Shown here in pieces: positions 17,153 to 26,021 of a DNA stretch of 64,000 nt. Below the pieces are notes generated by a model. That model was given only the letters and a program-made list of their open reading frames with translations. It did no database searches and was not told the DNA's origin. The position numbers and the translations under genes are program-made. The stretch is from Burkholderia sp. WSM2232 (GTDB lineage: Bacteria > Pseudomonadota > Gammaproteobacteria > Burkholderiales > Burkholderiaceae), in NCBI RefSeq assembly GCF_000472545.1, contig NZ_AWZV01000028.1:1-64000 (forward strand), given 5' to 3'. The stretch's first letter is position 1. Each line of letters starts with the position of its first letter.

Positions 17153-17317
17153 GCAAAGCCGCCGGGAGCCCGTAGGTTGGCAACGGCGGTGAGCCGATCG
17201 AGACCTTTTGTTACCGCTGGTGAGCCGGCCTTACAAATGTGGGGGCCTTGAAACAGGCGCTGCAGGTAGAGTGATTCACGGATACCGCATGCAAATGCGT
17301 CCGTCGGAGAACAGAAC

Positions 17318-20098
17318 ATGCAAGCCATGACCCCACGCTTACCTTCAGGACATCGCCCTGTCTGCTACACGCTGATCGCCACGGCGGCGTTTCTGCTGGC
17401 GACGCAGTGCGCGCTCGCGCAGCAAGCTGTCCCCGCGCCGCAGGCTGCGGCCACCCAGAACACGGACCCGCCTGGACGCGTCGCGCGTCTGAACTACATG
17501 GCTGGGACCGTGACCACCGAGCCGGCCGGCGCCGCCGACTGGTCGTACGCGCAGATCAACCGGCCGCTGACAACCGGCGACCAGTTGTGGAACGACGAAA
17601 ACGCGCGCTCGGAGCTGCATATCGGCTCGACGGCGCTGCGTCTCGGTCAGTCCACCAGTCTCGACCTGCTGAATCTCGACGACAACAGCGCACAGCTGAA
17701 GGTCGCGCAAGGCACGCTGTCGGCGCACGTGCGACAACTGCCGCCGGGATCGTCGTACGAAATCGACACGCCCAATCTCGCGCTGGGACTGAACGGACCG
17801 GGCGACTACCGCGTCGACGTCGCGCCGGACGGCAGCAGCACCACCGTCACCGTGCGCAGCGGCAGCGCGACGGCTTACGGCGACGGCGCTCAGGTGCCGA
17901 TCGCCGCCGGTCAGCAGATGCGCTTTGCCGGCACCAACCTGCAGACGCTCGCCGAGAGCGGCGTGCCGGGCCCGGACGGCTTCGATCAATGGACAGCGAG
18001 CCGCGACGCCGCCGAAGACCGCTCGGTGTCGGCGCGCTATGTATCGCGCGAGATTCCGGGTTATCAGGACCTCGACGCCAACGGCACATGGCGCAGCAGC
18101 CCGCAGTACGGCGAAGTATGGGTGCCGCGCGCGACGCCCGCCGGCTGGGCTCCATACCGTGAGGGCCACTGGGTATGGCAGGCGCCTTGGGGCTGGACCT
18201 GGGTCGACGACGCGCCGTGGGGCTTCGCCCCGTACCACTATGGCCGCTGGGCTTATGTCGACGATTCCTGGGCCTGGGTGCCCGGCCCTGTCGTGGTAAA
18301 CGCGCCGCCGGTTTATGCGCCGGCATTGGTCGCGTTCGTTGGCGGTGGCGGCGGCGGAGTCGACTGGGGCGTGAATCTGGCGATTGGTGGCGCGATGGCG
18401 GCGGGCGTCGCGTGGTTCCCGCTCGGCCCGGGGGAACGGTGGCATCCGCAATGGGGCGGACGCGACAGCTGGAGCCCACGCTACTACGAACGTGTCAATC
18501 AGACGACGGTGGTCAATAACTACCACGTCACGAACATCACCAACGTGCACAACACGTACATCAACTATCGGGCGCCACGGGCCGTGACCGCTGTGCCGGC
18601 GACGGCTTTCGTGCACGGGCAGCCGGTCGGACGCTTCGCACAGAAGGTCGATCCGGCGCAGTGGCGCAACGCCCGCATCAACCCCGGCGCGCCTGGCATT
18701 GCGCCGGTGCGCGAGAGTTTCGGACCAGGCCAGCGCAACGCGGATCGCCGGCCGCCGGCGCAGGCCATGACGCGTCCGGTGGTCGCAACGCGCAGTCCGT
18801 CGATGCCGCCCGCCTACCGCGACGGCCTCGCGCAGCGTTTCGCGCAAAGCGGTGCCCGCGTGCCTGGCGCGGGGCAGCCGATCGTGCGGACGTCGGTGCC
18901 GGCGCACTTCGTCGGCGGACGCGGTGCGTCGCCGGTCGCGAATGTGCGGGTCGTGCAGTCGCATATTCCCGGCCGCATGCCTGGCGCGGCAGCAGGCGCG
19001 CCTGTGCCGCAGACGCTGCCGGGCGGACCGAGCGCGGCCGGCATCGTGAGCCGTGACCAACACCCGGGACCCGGTGCGGGCGACGCGCCTGCCACGGGTC
19101 TACCGCAACGTTCGGGTATGCAGCAGGAGCGGCCCGGCGCCGTTGAACAGACGCGTGGCCCGCAGCGCGGAGGGGCGGCCGCGCCGTCGAACGGCGTGCC
19201 GCGTCCGCCGCGTGAGAACGGTGGCAATGCGCCAGGCTTCGTGCAGCAGCGCGGCACGGCTCAGCAAGCGGCGGCGGACGGGCGCCACGAGCCTGTGTGG
19301 ACGCAGCCGCATACGCCGATGGCGCTGCAGGCGCAGCAGACGCAGCAGGCGCAGCAGACACAGCAGTCGCGGCAGGCACAGGCAGCGCCGCAAGGCCGGC
19401 CGCGCGGCAGCGAAGCATCGCAAATCGCAAGGCCCGAGATCGCACAGCCGGTTGGCGGAGACCAAAACACAGCCATGCGCCAGCGCGCGGTCCCGCACCC
19501 CCCGGAAAATCCGGCGGCGACGCAACCGCCGGGCACGCTCCAGGTTCAAGGGCAGCAACGGAATTTGCAGACGCCGCGGGGGGATTATCGTGCCCAAGCG
19601 GGCGAGCTTGGTGGGCCGCAAGGTCAACCGCAGCCGCGTCAGCAGGCTCAAGCTCAGGCCCCGAGTCAGGAACTGTCAGCGCAGGGCATGCGGCCGCAGC
19701 GGGCCCAGCCAGTCCCAGATACGCGGACGCAGCAGCAGGCTTATGTCGAGTCTCGCCCACAGCAGATGCAGACGCGTCAGGAACCGCAGCTACAGGCGCA
19801 ACAGCAACCTCGTCAAGAGTTTCATCCGCAGCAGACGCAGCCGCGCCAGGAGCCGCGTCCTCAGCCTCAGGTTCAACAGCAACCTCGCCCAGAGTTTCAT
19901 CCGCAGCAGTTGCAGCCGCGCCAGGAGCCGCGTCCTCAGCCCCAGGCTCAACAGCAGCCTCGGCCGGAGTTTCATCCGCAGCAGATGCAGCCGCGTCCGG
20001 AACCGCGCCCCCAGCCTCAGGCGCAGCAGCCACGCCCGCAACCGCAGCACGGCGATCAGCATTCGGGCGGTGGCCACGACGAGCATCATCGAGGCTAA
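17318..20098 (+). CDS. Secreted FecR/DUF6600-type protein with Gln/Pro-rich repeat tail, 926 aa
   Basis: The ATG at 17318 follows GGAGAACAG. Residues 1-35 are a signal peptide ending ALAQQ. Residues about 50-220 resemble a FecR-type beta-rich domain (VARLNYMAGTVTTEPAG, SELHIGSTALRLG, AQLKVAQGTLSAHVRQL, IDTPN). Residues about 240-390 are the Trp/Tyr-rich DUF6600 region (YGEVWVPRATPAGWAPYREG, WVDDAPWGFAPYHYGRW). The remaining half is low-complexity Pro/Gln/Arg, including three 25-residue repeats of type EFHPQQxQPRQEPRPQPQ from a 75-bp DNA repeat. Probably periplasmic or cell-surface associated. Function is unknown; related proteins are annotated only as FecR-domain or DUF6600. A strong terminator follows. 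Confidence 0.88.
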   Translation: MQAMTPRLPSGHRPVCYTLIATAAFLLATQCALAQQAVPAPQAAATQNTDPPGRVARLNYMAGTVTTEPAGAADWSYAQINRPLTTGDQLWNDENARSELHIGSTALRLGQSTSLDLLNLDDNSAQLKVAQGTLSAHVRQLPPGSSYEIDTPNLALGLNGPGDYRVDVAPDGSSTTVTVRSGSATAYGDGAQVPIAAGQQMRFAGTNLQTLAESGVPGPDGFDQWTASRDAAEDRSVSARYVSREIPGYQDLDANGTWRSSPQYGEVWVPRATPAGWAPYREGHWVWQAPWGWTWVDDAPWGFAPYHYGRWAYVDDSWAWVPGPVVVNAPPVYAPALVAFVGGGGGGVDWGVNLAIGGAMAAGVAWFPLGPGERWHPQWGGRDSWSPRYYERVNQTTVVNNYHVTNITNVHNTYINYRAPRAVTAVPATAFVHGQPVGRFAQKVDPAQWRNARINPGAPGIAPVRESFGPGQRNADRRPPAQAMTRPVVATRSPSMPPAYRDGLAQRFAQSGARVPGAGQPIVRTSVPAHFVGGRGASPVANVRVVQSHIPGRMPGAAAGAPVPQTLPGGPSAAGIVSRDQHPGPGAGDAPATGLPQRSGMQQERPGAVEQTRGPQRGGAAAPSNGVPRPPRENGGNAPGFVQQRGTAQQAAADGRHEPVWTQPHTPMALQAQQTQQAQQTQQSRQAQAAPQGRPRGSEASQIARPEIAQPVGGDQNTAMRQRAVPHPPENPAATQPPGTLQVQGQQRNLQTPRGDYRAQAGELGGPQGQPQPRQQAQAQAPSQELSAQGMRPQRAQPVPDTRTQQQAYVESRPQQMQTRQEPQLQAQQQPRQEFHPQQTQPRQEPRPQPQVQQQPRPEFHPQQLQPRQEPRPQPQAQQQPRPEFHPQQMQPRPEPRPQPQAQQPRPQPQHGDQHSGGGHDEHHRG
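19817..20041 (+). repeat. 75-bp tandem repeats in the 3' end of the DUF6600-type gene
   Basis: The sequence GAGTTTCATCCGCAGCAG recurs at 19817, 19892 and 19967, a period of exactly 75 bases. Each unit encodes a 25-residue Gln/Pro/Arg-rich repeat. Copies differ mainly at third positions and at a few residues. Confidence 0.9.
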
Positions 20099-20137
20099 GC
20101 GTCCCCTGCTGTCCGACGCTTCGCCATTCGCCGGCAC

Positions 20138-20175
20138 AAAAAAGCCCCCGCGATCCGCATCGCGGGGGCTTTTTT
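20138..20175. terminator. Bidirectional rho-independent terminator between convergent genes
   Basis: Stem GCCCCCGCGAT / ATCGCGGGGGC with loop CCGC, flanked by A6 on the left and T6 on the right, so it works on both strands. It separates the DUF6600-type gene (+) from thyA (-). Confidence 0.95.
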
Positions 20176-20186
20176 ATAGCGCCCTC

Positions 20187-21158
20187 TCAAACAGCCATTG
20201 GCGCGGTCAACGGTTCGTGATGCCGGTAGCCGATCAGCGAAAAATCCGACGGCTCGATTTTTTCCAACCATTCAGGAGCGTACACGCCGGTCTTCGCATA
20301 CTCGGGCACGCGTTCGGAAATGGCCAGCGTCGGGCTCTCATAGGGCTCGCGCGTGAGCTGCTGGTTCAGCATGTCGAGCTGATTTTCGTAGATGTGCGCG
20401 TCGCCGATAAAGTACGTGAACCAGCGCGGCGTGAAACCCGTCAGGCGGCCGACCAGATGCAACAAAACCGCGCCCTCGGTCAGATTGAACGGCGTGCCGA
20501 GCCCGACGTCGTTACTGCGAATGTACAGACATAGCGAAATCTCGCGACGCGCGACGTTCGGCAGAAACTGATAGAGCAGGTGGCAAGCCGGCAACGCAAT
20601 CTGATCCAGCACCGCCGGGTTCCACGCATGAAACAGAATGCGCCGGTCCGACGGGTTCTGCATGATCGTGTCGAGGCACTGGCGCAACTGATCAATCGCC
20701 TTGTACAGCAGCACCTTGCGGTTGCCGTTTTCGTCGAATTCGGTGACGGCCCTGAAGCCGCGCGCGTGCGCATCGGCAAGCTGCGCGCTAGCGGAGGCGT
20801 CCAGCACCTTGTAGGCGGGCCACTGGCGCCATTGCACGCCGTACACGTCGCCAAGATCGTCCGGACCTTGTCGATAGGGGTTGGCGAGCCACTGCGGATT
20901 CTGGTTCGCGTTCGCGTCCCACACCTTGCAGCCGAGGTCGCGAAAATCGGCCGCGCTGCGCGACGCGCGCAGGAAGCCGACCAGTTCGCCCACGGCCGAC
21001 TTGAACGCCAGCTTCTTCGTCGTAACCGCCGGGAAACCCTGCTGGAGATCGAAGCGCAACATGGCGCCCGGCATGCTGATGGTGCGAATGCCGGTGCGAT
21101 TCTCCTGCCACGTGCCAGTGTCGAGAATCGTGCGGACGAGGTCCAGGTATTGTTTCAT
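20187..21158 (-). CDS. thyA: Thymidylate synthase
   Basis: Methylates dUMP to dTMP using methylenetetrahydrofolate, producing dihydrofolate that FolA (also in this window) recycles. Catalytic Cys 192 sits in LPACHLLYQF. Other hallmarks are the Arg-rich phosphate-binding segment PSDRRILFHAWNP, the folate/dUMP segment NLTEGAVLLHLVGRLTG (a variant of the usual AxYALLxxMxA region) and FTYFIGDAHIYENQ. At 323 aa it is about 60 residues longer than E. coli ThyA; the extra residues (about 112-155) lie between the DLGDVYGVQWRQW motif and the following helix, as in long-form ThyA proteins with an enlarged small domain. It shares a bidirectional terminator with the convergent DUF6600-type gene. Confidence 0.96.
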   Translation of the reverse strand: MKQYLDLVRTILDTGTWQENRTGIRTISMPGAMLRFDLQQGFPAVTTKKLAFKSAVGELVGFLRASRSAADFRDLGCKVWDANANQNPQWLANPYRQGPDDLGDVYGVQWRQWPAYKVLDASASAQLADAHARGFRAVTEFDENGNRKVLLYKAIDQLRQCLDTIMQNPSDRRILFHAWNPAVLDQIALPACHLLYQFLPNVARREISLCLYIRSNDVGLGTPFNLTEGAVLLHLVGRLTGFTPRWFTYFIGDAHIYENQLDMLNQQLTREPYESPTLAISERVPEYAKTGVYAPEWLEKIEPSDFSLIGYRHHEPLTAPMAV

Positions 21159-21256
21159 GCGGGTCCCTTCGACACGGCGCTAGCGCAGGCAAGCTACAGG
21201 CAGTGCACCGCGAGATTGAGCGGAAAACCCGATTTTACCAAGCGCGGCCGCCTGAT

Positions 21257-21378
21257 GCCGAGGCCGAGGCCGAGGCCGATGCGGATGCCGATGCGATGGC
21301 GGAAGGCCCAAGGCAGACGCCAACGCCAGCGCCAGCGCCAGCGCCAGCGCCAGCGCCAGCGCCAGCGCCAGCGCCAGC
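21257..21378. repeat. Compound hexanucleotide repeat upstream of thyA
   Basis: Degenerate CCGAGG/CCGATG units at about 21257-21299, then nine perfect GCCAGC units at 21325-21378. It lies between the thyA start (21158) and the 3' end of the sigma-54 activator gene. It is intergenic, within 100-220 bases upstream of thyA, so array length could affect the thyA promoter region. Confidence 0.9.
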
Positions 21379-21534
21379 GCCGCGAACATCATGCGCGAGA
21401 TGCGAAGAAGGTTGTGCTATCGAGCGAAACGGAACGGCATACGGGCAGATGGAACCCGCTCGCAAACCGCAGATTGCCACTGCCCGGCCGTTCGACCAAT
21501 CAGGACGTCGTTCGCAACTGCGAGGCACCGCCTG

Positions 21535-22929
21535 TCAGAGATGCGGCACCGACGCCGGCAAGCTGCCATGCGACGACGCGAGCGGCTCGCTTTCCATGTG
21601 ACGCATGCCGTGCGAGCAGAGCAGCCGGTACAGCGTGACGCGCGAAATGCCGAGCTCCTGCGCCGCGTCGCCAAGACGGCCGCGGTGCCGCAACAGCGCC
21701 AGCTCAATGGCCTGACGTTCGGCGGCCTCGCGCGCCTGCGCGAGCGACACCGGCACGATCTCGACGTACTCGGCCAGTTCCAGATCGCGTGCCGTGATTG
21801 CACGCCCCTCGGACATCACAATCGCCCGCCGCACGCGGTTGATGAGTTCGCGCACGTTGCCCGGCCAGCCGTAATTGTGCAAAGCGGCGATGGCGTCCGG
21901 CGCGAAGCCGCGCAGGCGGCGGCTTGCGTCTTTCTTGAAACGTTCCAGCATGTGGCGCGCAAGCAGCTCGATGTCCTTGCCGCGCGCGCGCAGCGGCGGC
22001 TCGTCGATCTGCAGCACGCATAGGCGGTGATACAGGTCGGAGCGAAAGCGCCCTTCGATCATCGCTGCCGTCATGTCCACGTGCGTGGCCGAAATGATCC
22101 GCACGTCGACGTCTATCGCACTGTGGCCGCCCAGCCGCTCGACCTTGCGCTCCTGCAGGAAGCGCAGCAGGCTCGCCTGGCTTTCCAGCGGCAGATCGCC
22201 GATTTCGTCGAGAAACAGCGTGCCGCCGTTGGCCGCTTCCACGCGGCCGATCTTGCGCTGGTTTGCGCCGGTGAAGGCGCCGCGTTCATAGCCGAATAGT
22301 TCGGACTGCAGCAGGTGCGGCGGAATAGCGCCGCAGTTGATCGGCACGAACGGCGCGTTACGCCGGGCGGAGCGTTCGTGAATCGCGACTGCCGTGAGTT
22401 CCTTGCCGGTGCCCGATTCGCCCGAGATGAAGACCGGCGCGTCGGTCATCGCGACCTTGCGGATCGAGCGGAAGAGCGCAAGCATGGCGTCGCACGAGCC
22501 GACCATTTCGCCTTCGGCGCCTTGCGAAGCGTCGTTCGACGCCGGTTCCCCAAGCGAAATCATGCCGTACGCGTGACCGACGGAATCCACGATGCGGTCG
22601 CCCGAATACGGCACGGTCACATAGTCGAAACAATAATCGCGCACGAGACGGCGCAGCGCCGCGTCCTGAAGTTGACCAGGGACGGTCGCCGCGACCCAGC
22701 CGACATTGGGCATGGTCAGGCAGGATTCGAAAGCGGCAATTTCATGCGGCTGGAAATGACTCGACAGATCGAGCAGGCCACCCGCTGCCGAACCGGCGCG
22801 TACGGCCCGGCGCGCGTCGCGCGCCGATCCCACCACTTCCACATGCCAGCCGCGCTGGTGGAAGCGGGTGTGCAGTTCCGCGCTCGGCTCGCGCGAAACG
22901 TAAATCAGTTGCCGCGTTGCGGGTTCCAT
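21535..22929 (-). CDS. Sigma-54-dependent activator, VpsR/BerB-like
   Basis: A 464-aa enhancer-binding protein. The N-terminal about 130 residues form a receiver-like domain of the VpsR type, without a clear phosphoacceptor context. The central AAA+ domain has Walker A GESGTGKE (170-177), the sigma-54-contact loop GAFTGA (217-222), Walker B LFLDEIGD (238-245) and the arginine-finger region FRSDLYHRL. The C-terminus has a Fis-type HTH (LGDAAQELGISRVTLYRLL). VpsR in Vibrio and BerB in Burkholderia are c-di-GMP-responsive regulators of exopolysaccharide genes; membership here is inferred from domain layout. No polysaccharide cluster is in this window, so targets lie elsewhere. Confidence 0.9.
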   Translation of the reverse strand: MEPATRQLIYVSREPSAELHTRFHQRGWHVEVVGSARDARRAVRAGSAAGGLLDLSSHFQPHEIAAFESCLTMPNVGWVAATVPGQLQDAALRRLVRDYCFDYVTVPYSGDRIVDSVGHAYGMISLGEPASNDASQGAEGEMVGSCDAMLALFRSIRKVAMTDAPVFISGESGTGKELTAVAIHERSARRNAPFVPINCGAIPPHLLQSELFGYERGAFTGANQRKIGRVEAANGGTLFLDEIGDLPLESQASLLRFLQERKVERLGGHSAIDVDVRIISATHVDMTAAMIEGRFRSDLYHRLCVLQIDEPPLRARGKDIELLARHMLERFKKDASRRLRGFAPDAIAALHNYGWPGNVRELINRVRRAIVMSEGRAITARDLELAEYVEIVPVSLAQAREAAERQAIELALLRHRGRLGDAAQELGISRVTLYRLLCSHGMRHMESEPLASSHGSLPASVPHL

Positions 22930-23092
22930 TATTCAGATCCTCTCGTCAACGAACGTTAAGGATGATGCACGCACCTGAACCGCAATTCAGACACGCTGGC
23001 ACATTCGGGATTCGCAAATAGCAAAAACCGAACGGCCATTCCATTCCGTGCGGACAGCTGATCCCCAGAAAGCGGCGTGTGTGTTTGAGACG

Positions 23093-23113
23093 GCCCGTTA
23101 GCGGGCTTTTTTT
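23093..23113 (+). terminator. Orphan rho-independent terminator
   Basis: GCCCG-TTAG-CGGGC followed directly by seven T. It points along the + strand, yet no + strand gene lies upstream of it before the DUF6600-type gene, which has its own terminator. This suggests an unannotated + strand transcript ending here. Confidence 0.75.
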
Positions 23114-23117
23114 AAAA

Positions 23118-23145
23118 TTTAGAGCTCTTTCCGAGAGCTTACTAT
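23118..23145. promoter_or_regulatory. Promoter-like site with dyad between -35 and -10
   Basis: On the + strand TTTAGA, a 16-base spacer and TACTAT. The spacer contains the perfect dyad AGCTCT-N5-AGAGCT (23123-23139). The complementary strand reads TATAGT with TTGTTT 15 bases upstream, so it could also serve the - strand sigma-54 activator gene. Direction and use are inferred. Confidence 0.4.
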
Positions 23146-23330
23146 ACGCGCGCCGCTTGGAAAACAATTATGCGAATTTAATCCGCCTGCCTTTCCCAGC
23201 AAGGCCCAGAGCGCGGCAAATAAGTAATCAACTTACGAATAACGAATTGTAGATACGCTTTTCTCATTGGCGCCCGCCCAGGTAGTTCGTACCGCATCAA
23301 TTAACACTTAATAGGTATTTCCTTCCCCCC

Positions 23331-23346
23331 GTTTCAGACGTGAAAC
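23331..23346. promoter_or_regulatory. Dyad GTTTCA-N4-TGAAAC
   Basis: A perfect 6-base inverted repeat in the AT-rich region between the activator and folA. It could be an operator half-site pair; no cognate regulator can be named. Confidence 0.3.
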
Positions 23347-23725
23347 ATTTTTGGCCATTTCTTTTAATTGGATTGCCCGCGCGTCGAGTTGCAAGCCGAT
23401 GCGACAACGAATTGGAGGCGTTGGCACGGGTTTCGCTAATCGTCTCGCAGAGGAGACTCATCATGCGATTACCGTTATTACGTGTGCGGGGCGGCGCGCG
23501 CGTCACCTTATGGGACGAGATCGCCCCGCCTCGGCCGTTGCCGCCTCCGCTGCCCGTCCGAAGCCGCCCGCACGACGGAGGGCGGCGTGGCGGACGATCT
23601 GCGGAAATGACCCGGCGCCGGGCGCGCCCCGCCTGGTCCCGCACGCCGCGTACGGCCCGGTCGCGCAGGGAACTGGCTGCCTGCGTCAGGTAGAATCGAT
23701 CCGGTTACGTTCCCCTTTCCATTCG

Positions 23726-24226
23726 ATGACGACGCTCACCCTGATCGTCGCTCGCGCCAATAACGGCGTGATCGGCCGCGACAACCAGTTGCCCTGGCGA
23801 CTTCCCGAAGACCTGGCGTTTTTCAAGCGCACGACTATGGGCGCGCCCATCATCATGGGGCGCAAAACGCATGAGTCGATCGGCAGGCCCCTGCCGGGAC
23901 GGCGCAACATCGTCGTGACACGGGATGCGACGCGGCGTTTCCAGGGCTGCGACGCGGCCACCACGCTTGGCGAAGCGCTGAAGCTCGCCGCGCAGGATCA
24001 GGCGCCGGAAGCGTTTCTGATCGGCGGGGCGCAGTTGTATGTGGAAGGGCTGCGTCTCGCGGACAAGCTGATCGTCACTGAGATCTCGGCCGATTTCAAA
24101 GGTGACGCGACTTTCCCGGCGGTCGATCCCGACGAGTGGCAAGAGGTCGCCCACGAAACGCATCGTGCCCACGCGCCGAACGATTTCGACTATGCGTTCG
24201 TGACGTATACGCGCAAAGGTCACTGA
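23726..24226 (+). CDS. folA: Dihydrofolate reductase
   Basis: NADPH-dependent reductase regenerating tetrahydrofolate; it acts with ThyA, encoded 2.5 kb away. The 166-aa product starts MTTLTLIVARANNGVIGRDN, has the acidic active-site residue in PWRLPEDLAFFKRTT, the NADPH-binding PIIMGRKTHESIGRPLPGR, then FLIGGAQLYVEGL and the terminal EISADFKGDATFP region. Length and order match chromosomal DHFRs. The ATG at 23726 is chosen by homology; the frame is open far upstream without start support. Trimethoprim is the classical inhibitor of this enzyme family. Confidence 0.96.
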   Translation: MTTLTLIVARANNGVIGRDNQLPWRLPEDLAFFKRTTMGAPIIMGRKTHESIGRPLPGRRNIVVTRDATRRFQGCDAATTLGEALKLAAQDQAPEAFLIGGAQLYVEGLRLADKLIVTEISADFKGDATFPAVDPDEWQEVAHETHRAHAPNDFDYAFVTYTRKGH

Positions 24227-24314
24227 GCGTCGATCTGTCAGGCACCGCGTAGCTGAACGTCCCTGTGGCGTCATGAAACACACGAGGCGCCATGCAGCGC
24301 GCCGTGAAAAGCAG

Positions 24315-24347
24315 AACGCCACGCAAGCACTGCGTGGCGTTTCCTTT
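24315..24347. terminator. Terminator between folA and pmbA
   Basis: Eleven-base perfect stem AACGCCACGCA / TGCGTGGCGTT with a 5-base loop, followed on the + strand by TCCTTTT. It lies between convergent folA and pmbA. Confidence 0.8.
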
Positions 24348-24394
24348 TGCGAGGTCCTGCGTAGCGGCGCTCGCGCCCGAAGGATATAGCCCGC

Positions 24395-25765
24395 TTACTG
24401 CCCCGCGATAGTCATCCGCTCGATGAGCACCGAACCCGTCTGCTTGGTGCCCCGCGTGATGGTATCCGCGCCGATTGCGACGATATGCCGGAACATCTCC
24501 TGCAAAGTGCTCGCGACGGTGATTTCCTCGACCGGATACTGGATCTTGCCGTTCTCGACCCAGAAGCCCGACGCGCCGCGCGAATAGTCGCCCGTCACGT
24601 AGTTCACGCCCTGCCCCATCAGTTCGGTCAGCAAAAGGCCGGTGCCGAGCTTGCGCAGCATTTCCTCGAAGTCGTCCTCAGTGCGCGTGTCCGAACTCTG
24701 CAGCGAGAGGTTGTGCGAGCCGCCTGCGTTGCCGGTGGTCTGCATGCCGAGCTTGCGCGCGGAATAGGTCGACAGGAAATAACCCTCCACGACGCCGTCC
24801 TTCACCACCGAGCGTTGCCGCGTGCGCACGCCTTCTTCGTCGAACGGGGCGCTGCCCATTGCACGCGGCACATGCGGATCTTCGACAATCTGCACATGCG
24901 GCGCGAACACCGGCTTGCCGAGACTGTCGACGAGAAACGACGTCTTGCGATACAGCGCGCCGCCGCTCGTGGCTTGCACGAAGGCGCCGAGCAGACCGGC
25001 GGCGAGCGGCGCCTCGAACAGCACCGGCACCTTGCGCGTGTCCAGGCCGCGCGCGCCGATGCGCGCAAGCGCCCGCTGCGCCGCGTAACGACCCACCGCT
25101 TCTGGATCGGCCAGTTGATCTGCGTTGCGCATGGACGTGTACCAGTCGTCGCGCTGCATGTTGCGACCGCTGCCGGCAATCGGCGCGCATGCAATGTAAT
25201 GGCGCGAGTACGGGTAGCCCGCGAGAAAACCGCGCGACGTGGCGAGCACGAACTGCGAATGCTGCGCCGACACGCTCGCGCCTTCCGAATTCTTGATCTG
25301 CGGATCGGTGGCGAAGGCGGCGTCTTCCGCGCGGCGCGCGATTTCGACGGCTTCGTCGGCGGACAGATTCCACGGGTGATACAGGTCGAGGTCGCGCGGC
25401 TCTTTTTCGAGCAATTCGGCTTCCGCGAGACCCGCGCAATCGTCCTCGGCGGTGAAGCGGGCAATGTTGTACGCCGCCGCGACCGTGTCCTTCAGCGCCT
25501 GCGACGAAAAGTCCGAGGTGCTCGCATTACCGCGCTTGTTGCCGATGAACACCGTCACGCCGACCATCTTGTCGCGGTTGTGCTCGATCGTCTCGACTTC
25601 GCCGCGCCGCACGGAGACGGACAGGCCGTCGCCTTCGGAGATTTCGGTCGCTGCGTCGGTGCCGCCGAGCGACTTCGCGTGGCGAAGGATGTCCGAGGCG
25701 ATTTCCTTCAGTTCATCCTGGGTATGCGGAAAAAAGCGCTGCTTGACGTCCATGTCTGCTGCCAT
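24395..25765 (-). CDS. pmbA: Metalloprotease-related protein PmbA (TldE)
   Basis: A 456-aa member of the TldD/PmbA family. In E. coli the TldD/TldE complex is a protease that matures small peptides such as microcin B17 and degrades CcdA; PmbA/TldE is the partner without the metal-site residues. Features include the N-terminal GDGLSVSVRRGEVETIEHNRD, IARRAEDAAF, and the C-terminal GLLLTELMGQGVNYVTGDYSRGASGFWVENG. The ATG at 25765 (MAADMDVKQRFF) has AAAGGA about ten bases upstream; ATG at 25753 is the alternative. No tldD is in the window. It is divergent from darP. Confidence 0.93.
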   Translation of the reverse strand: MAADMDVKQRFFPHTQDELKEIASDILRHAKSLGGTDAATEISEGDGLSVSVRRGEVETIEHNRDKMVGVTVFIGNKRGNASTSDFSSQALKDTVAAAYNIARFTAEDDCAGLAEAELLEKEPRDLDLYHPWNLSADEAVEIARRAEDAAFATDPQIKNSEGASVSAQHSQFVLATSRGFLAGYPYSRHYIACAPIAGSGRNMQRDDWYTSMRNADQLADPEAVGRYAAQRALARIGARGLDTRKVPVLFEAPLAAGLLGAFVQATSGGALYRKTSFLVDSLGKPVFAPHVQIVEDPHVPRAMGSAPFDEEGVRTRQRSVVKDGVVEGYFLSTYSARKLGMQTTGNAGGSHNLSLQSSDTRTEDDFEEMLRKLGTGLLLTELMGQGVNYVTGDYSRGASGFWVENGKIQYPVEEITVASTLQEMFRHIVAIGADTITRGTKQTGSVLIERMTIAGQ

Positions 25766-26021
25766 TGTCGTTGCCGTCCTTTGGGGGCCGAGCGGCCCGG
25801 TGTTCGTCCATGCGCGCGTCGCACGGGTCGCGCGGCTCGCGTGCGCCCCGGTGCGCTTCATCGAGCATGACATGCGCATGGGCATGGTTAAAGCATCCCG
25901 CGATCATAGCAAGCTAAGCGCTGGCGCACCTGCTATTCGCAGCGCGGTTTTTTGGCAGACGCACGCCGCCGCCGGCGGCGCGGCGGCGGGTTAGCCGGGC
26001 GCAGCACGCTACAATATCGGC

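Larger units (their letters stand above)
22930..23725. other. Long AT-rich gene-free region between the sigma-54 activator and folA
   Basis: Almost 800 bases, noticeably more AT-rich than the rest of the window up to about 23460. It holds an orphan + strand terminator (23093-23113), a dyad with promoter-like flanks (23118-23145) and a second dyad, GTTTCA-N4-TGAAAC (23331-23346). Short frames cross it, but none has good coding character. It probably contains regulatory DNA for the activator gene, and possibly a small RNA. Confidence 0.5.

Noticed and set aside
17345..19063. 572-codon frame antisense to the DUF6600-type gene
   Set aside because: No start context; the + strand product has a signal peptide and recognisable domains.
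22946..23167. 73-codon - strand frame in the AT-rich region upstream of the sigma-54 activator
   Set aside because: No ribosome binding site, overlaps an orphan terminator and dyads, and the product resembles no family; more likely regulatory DNA.
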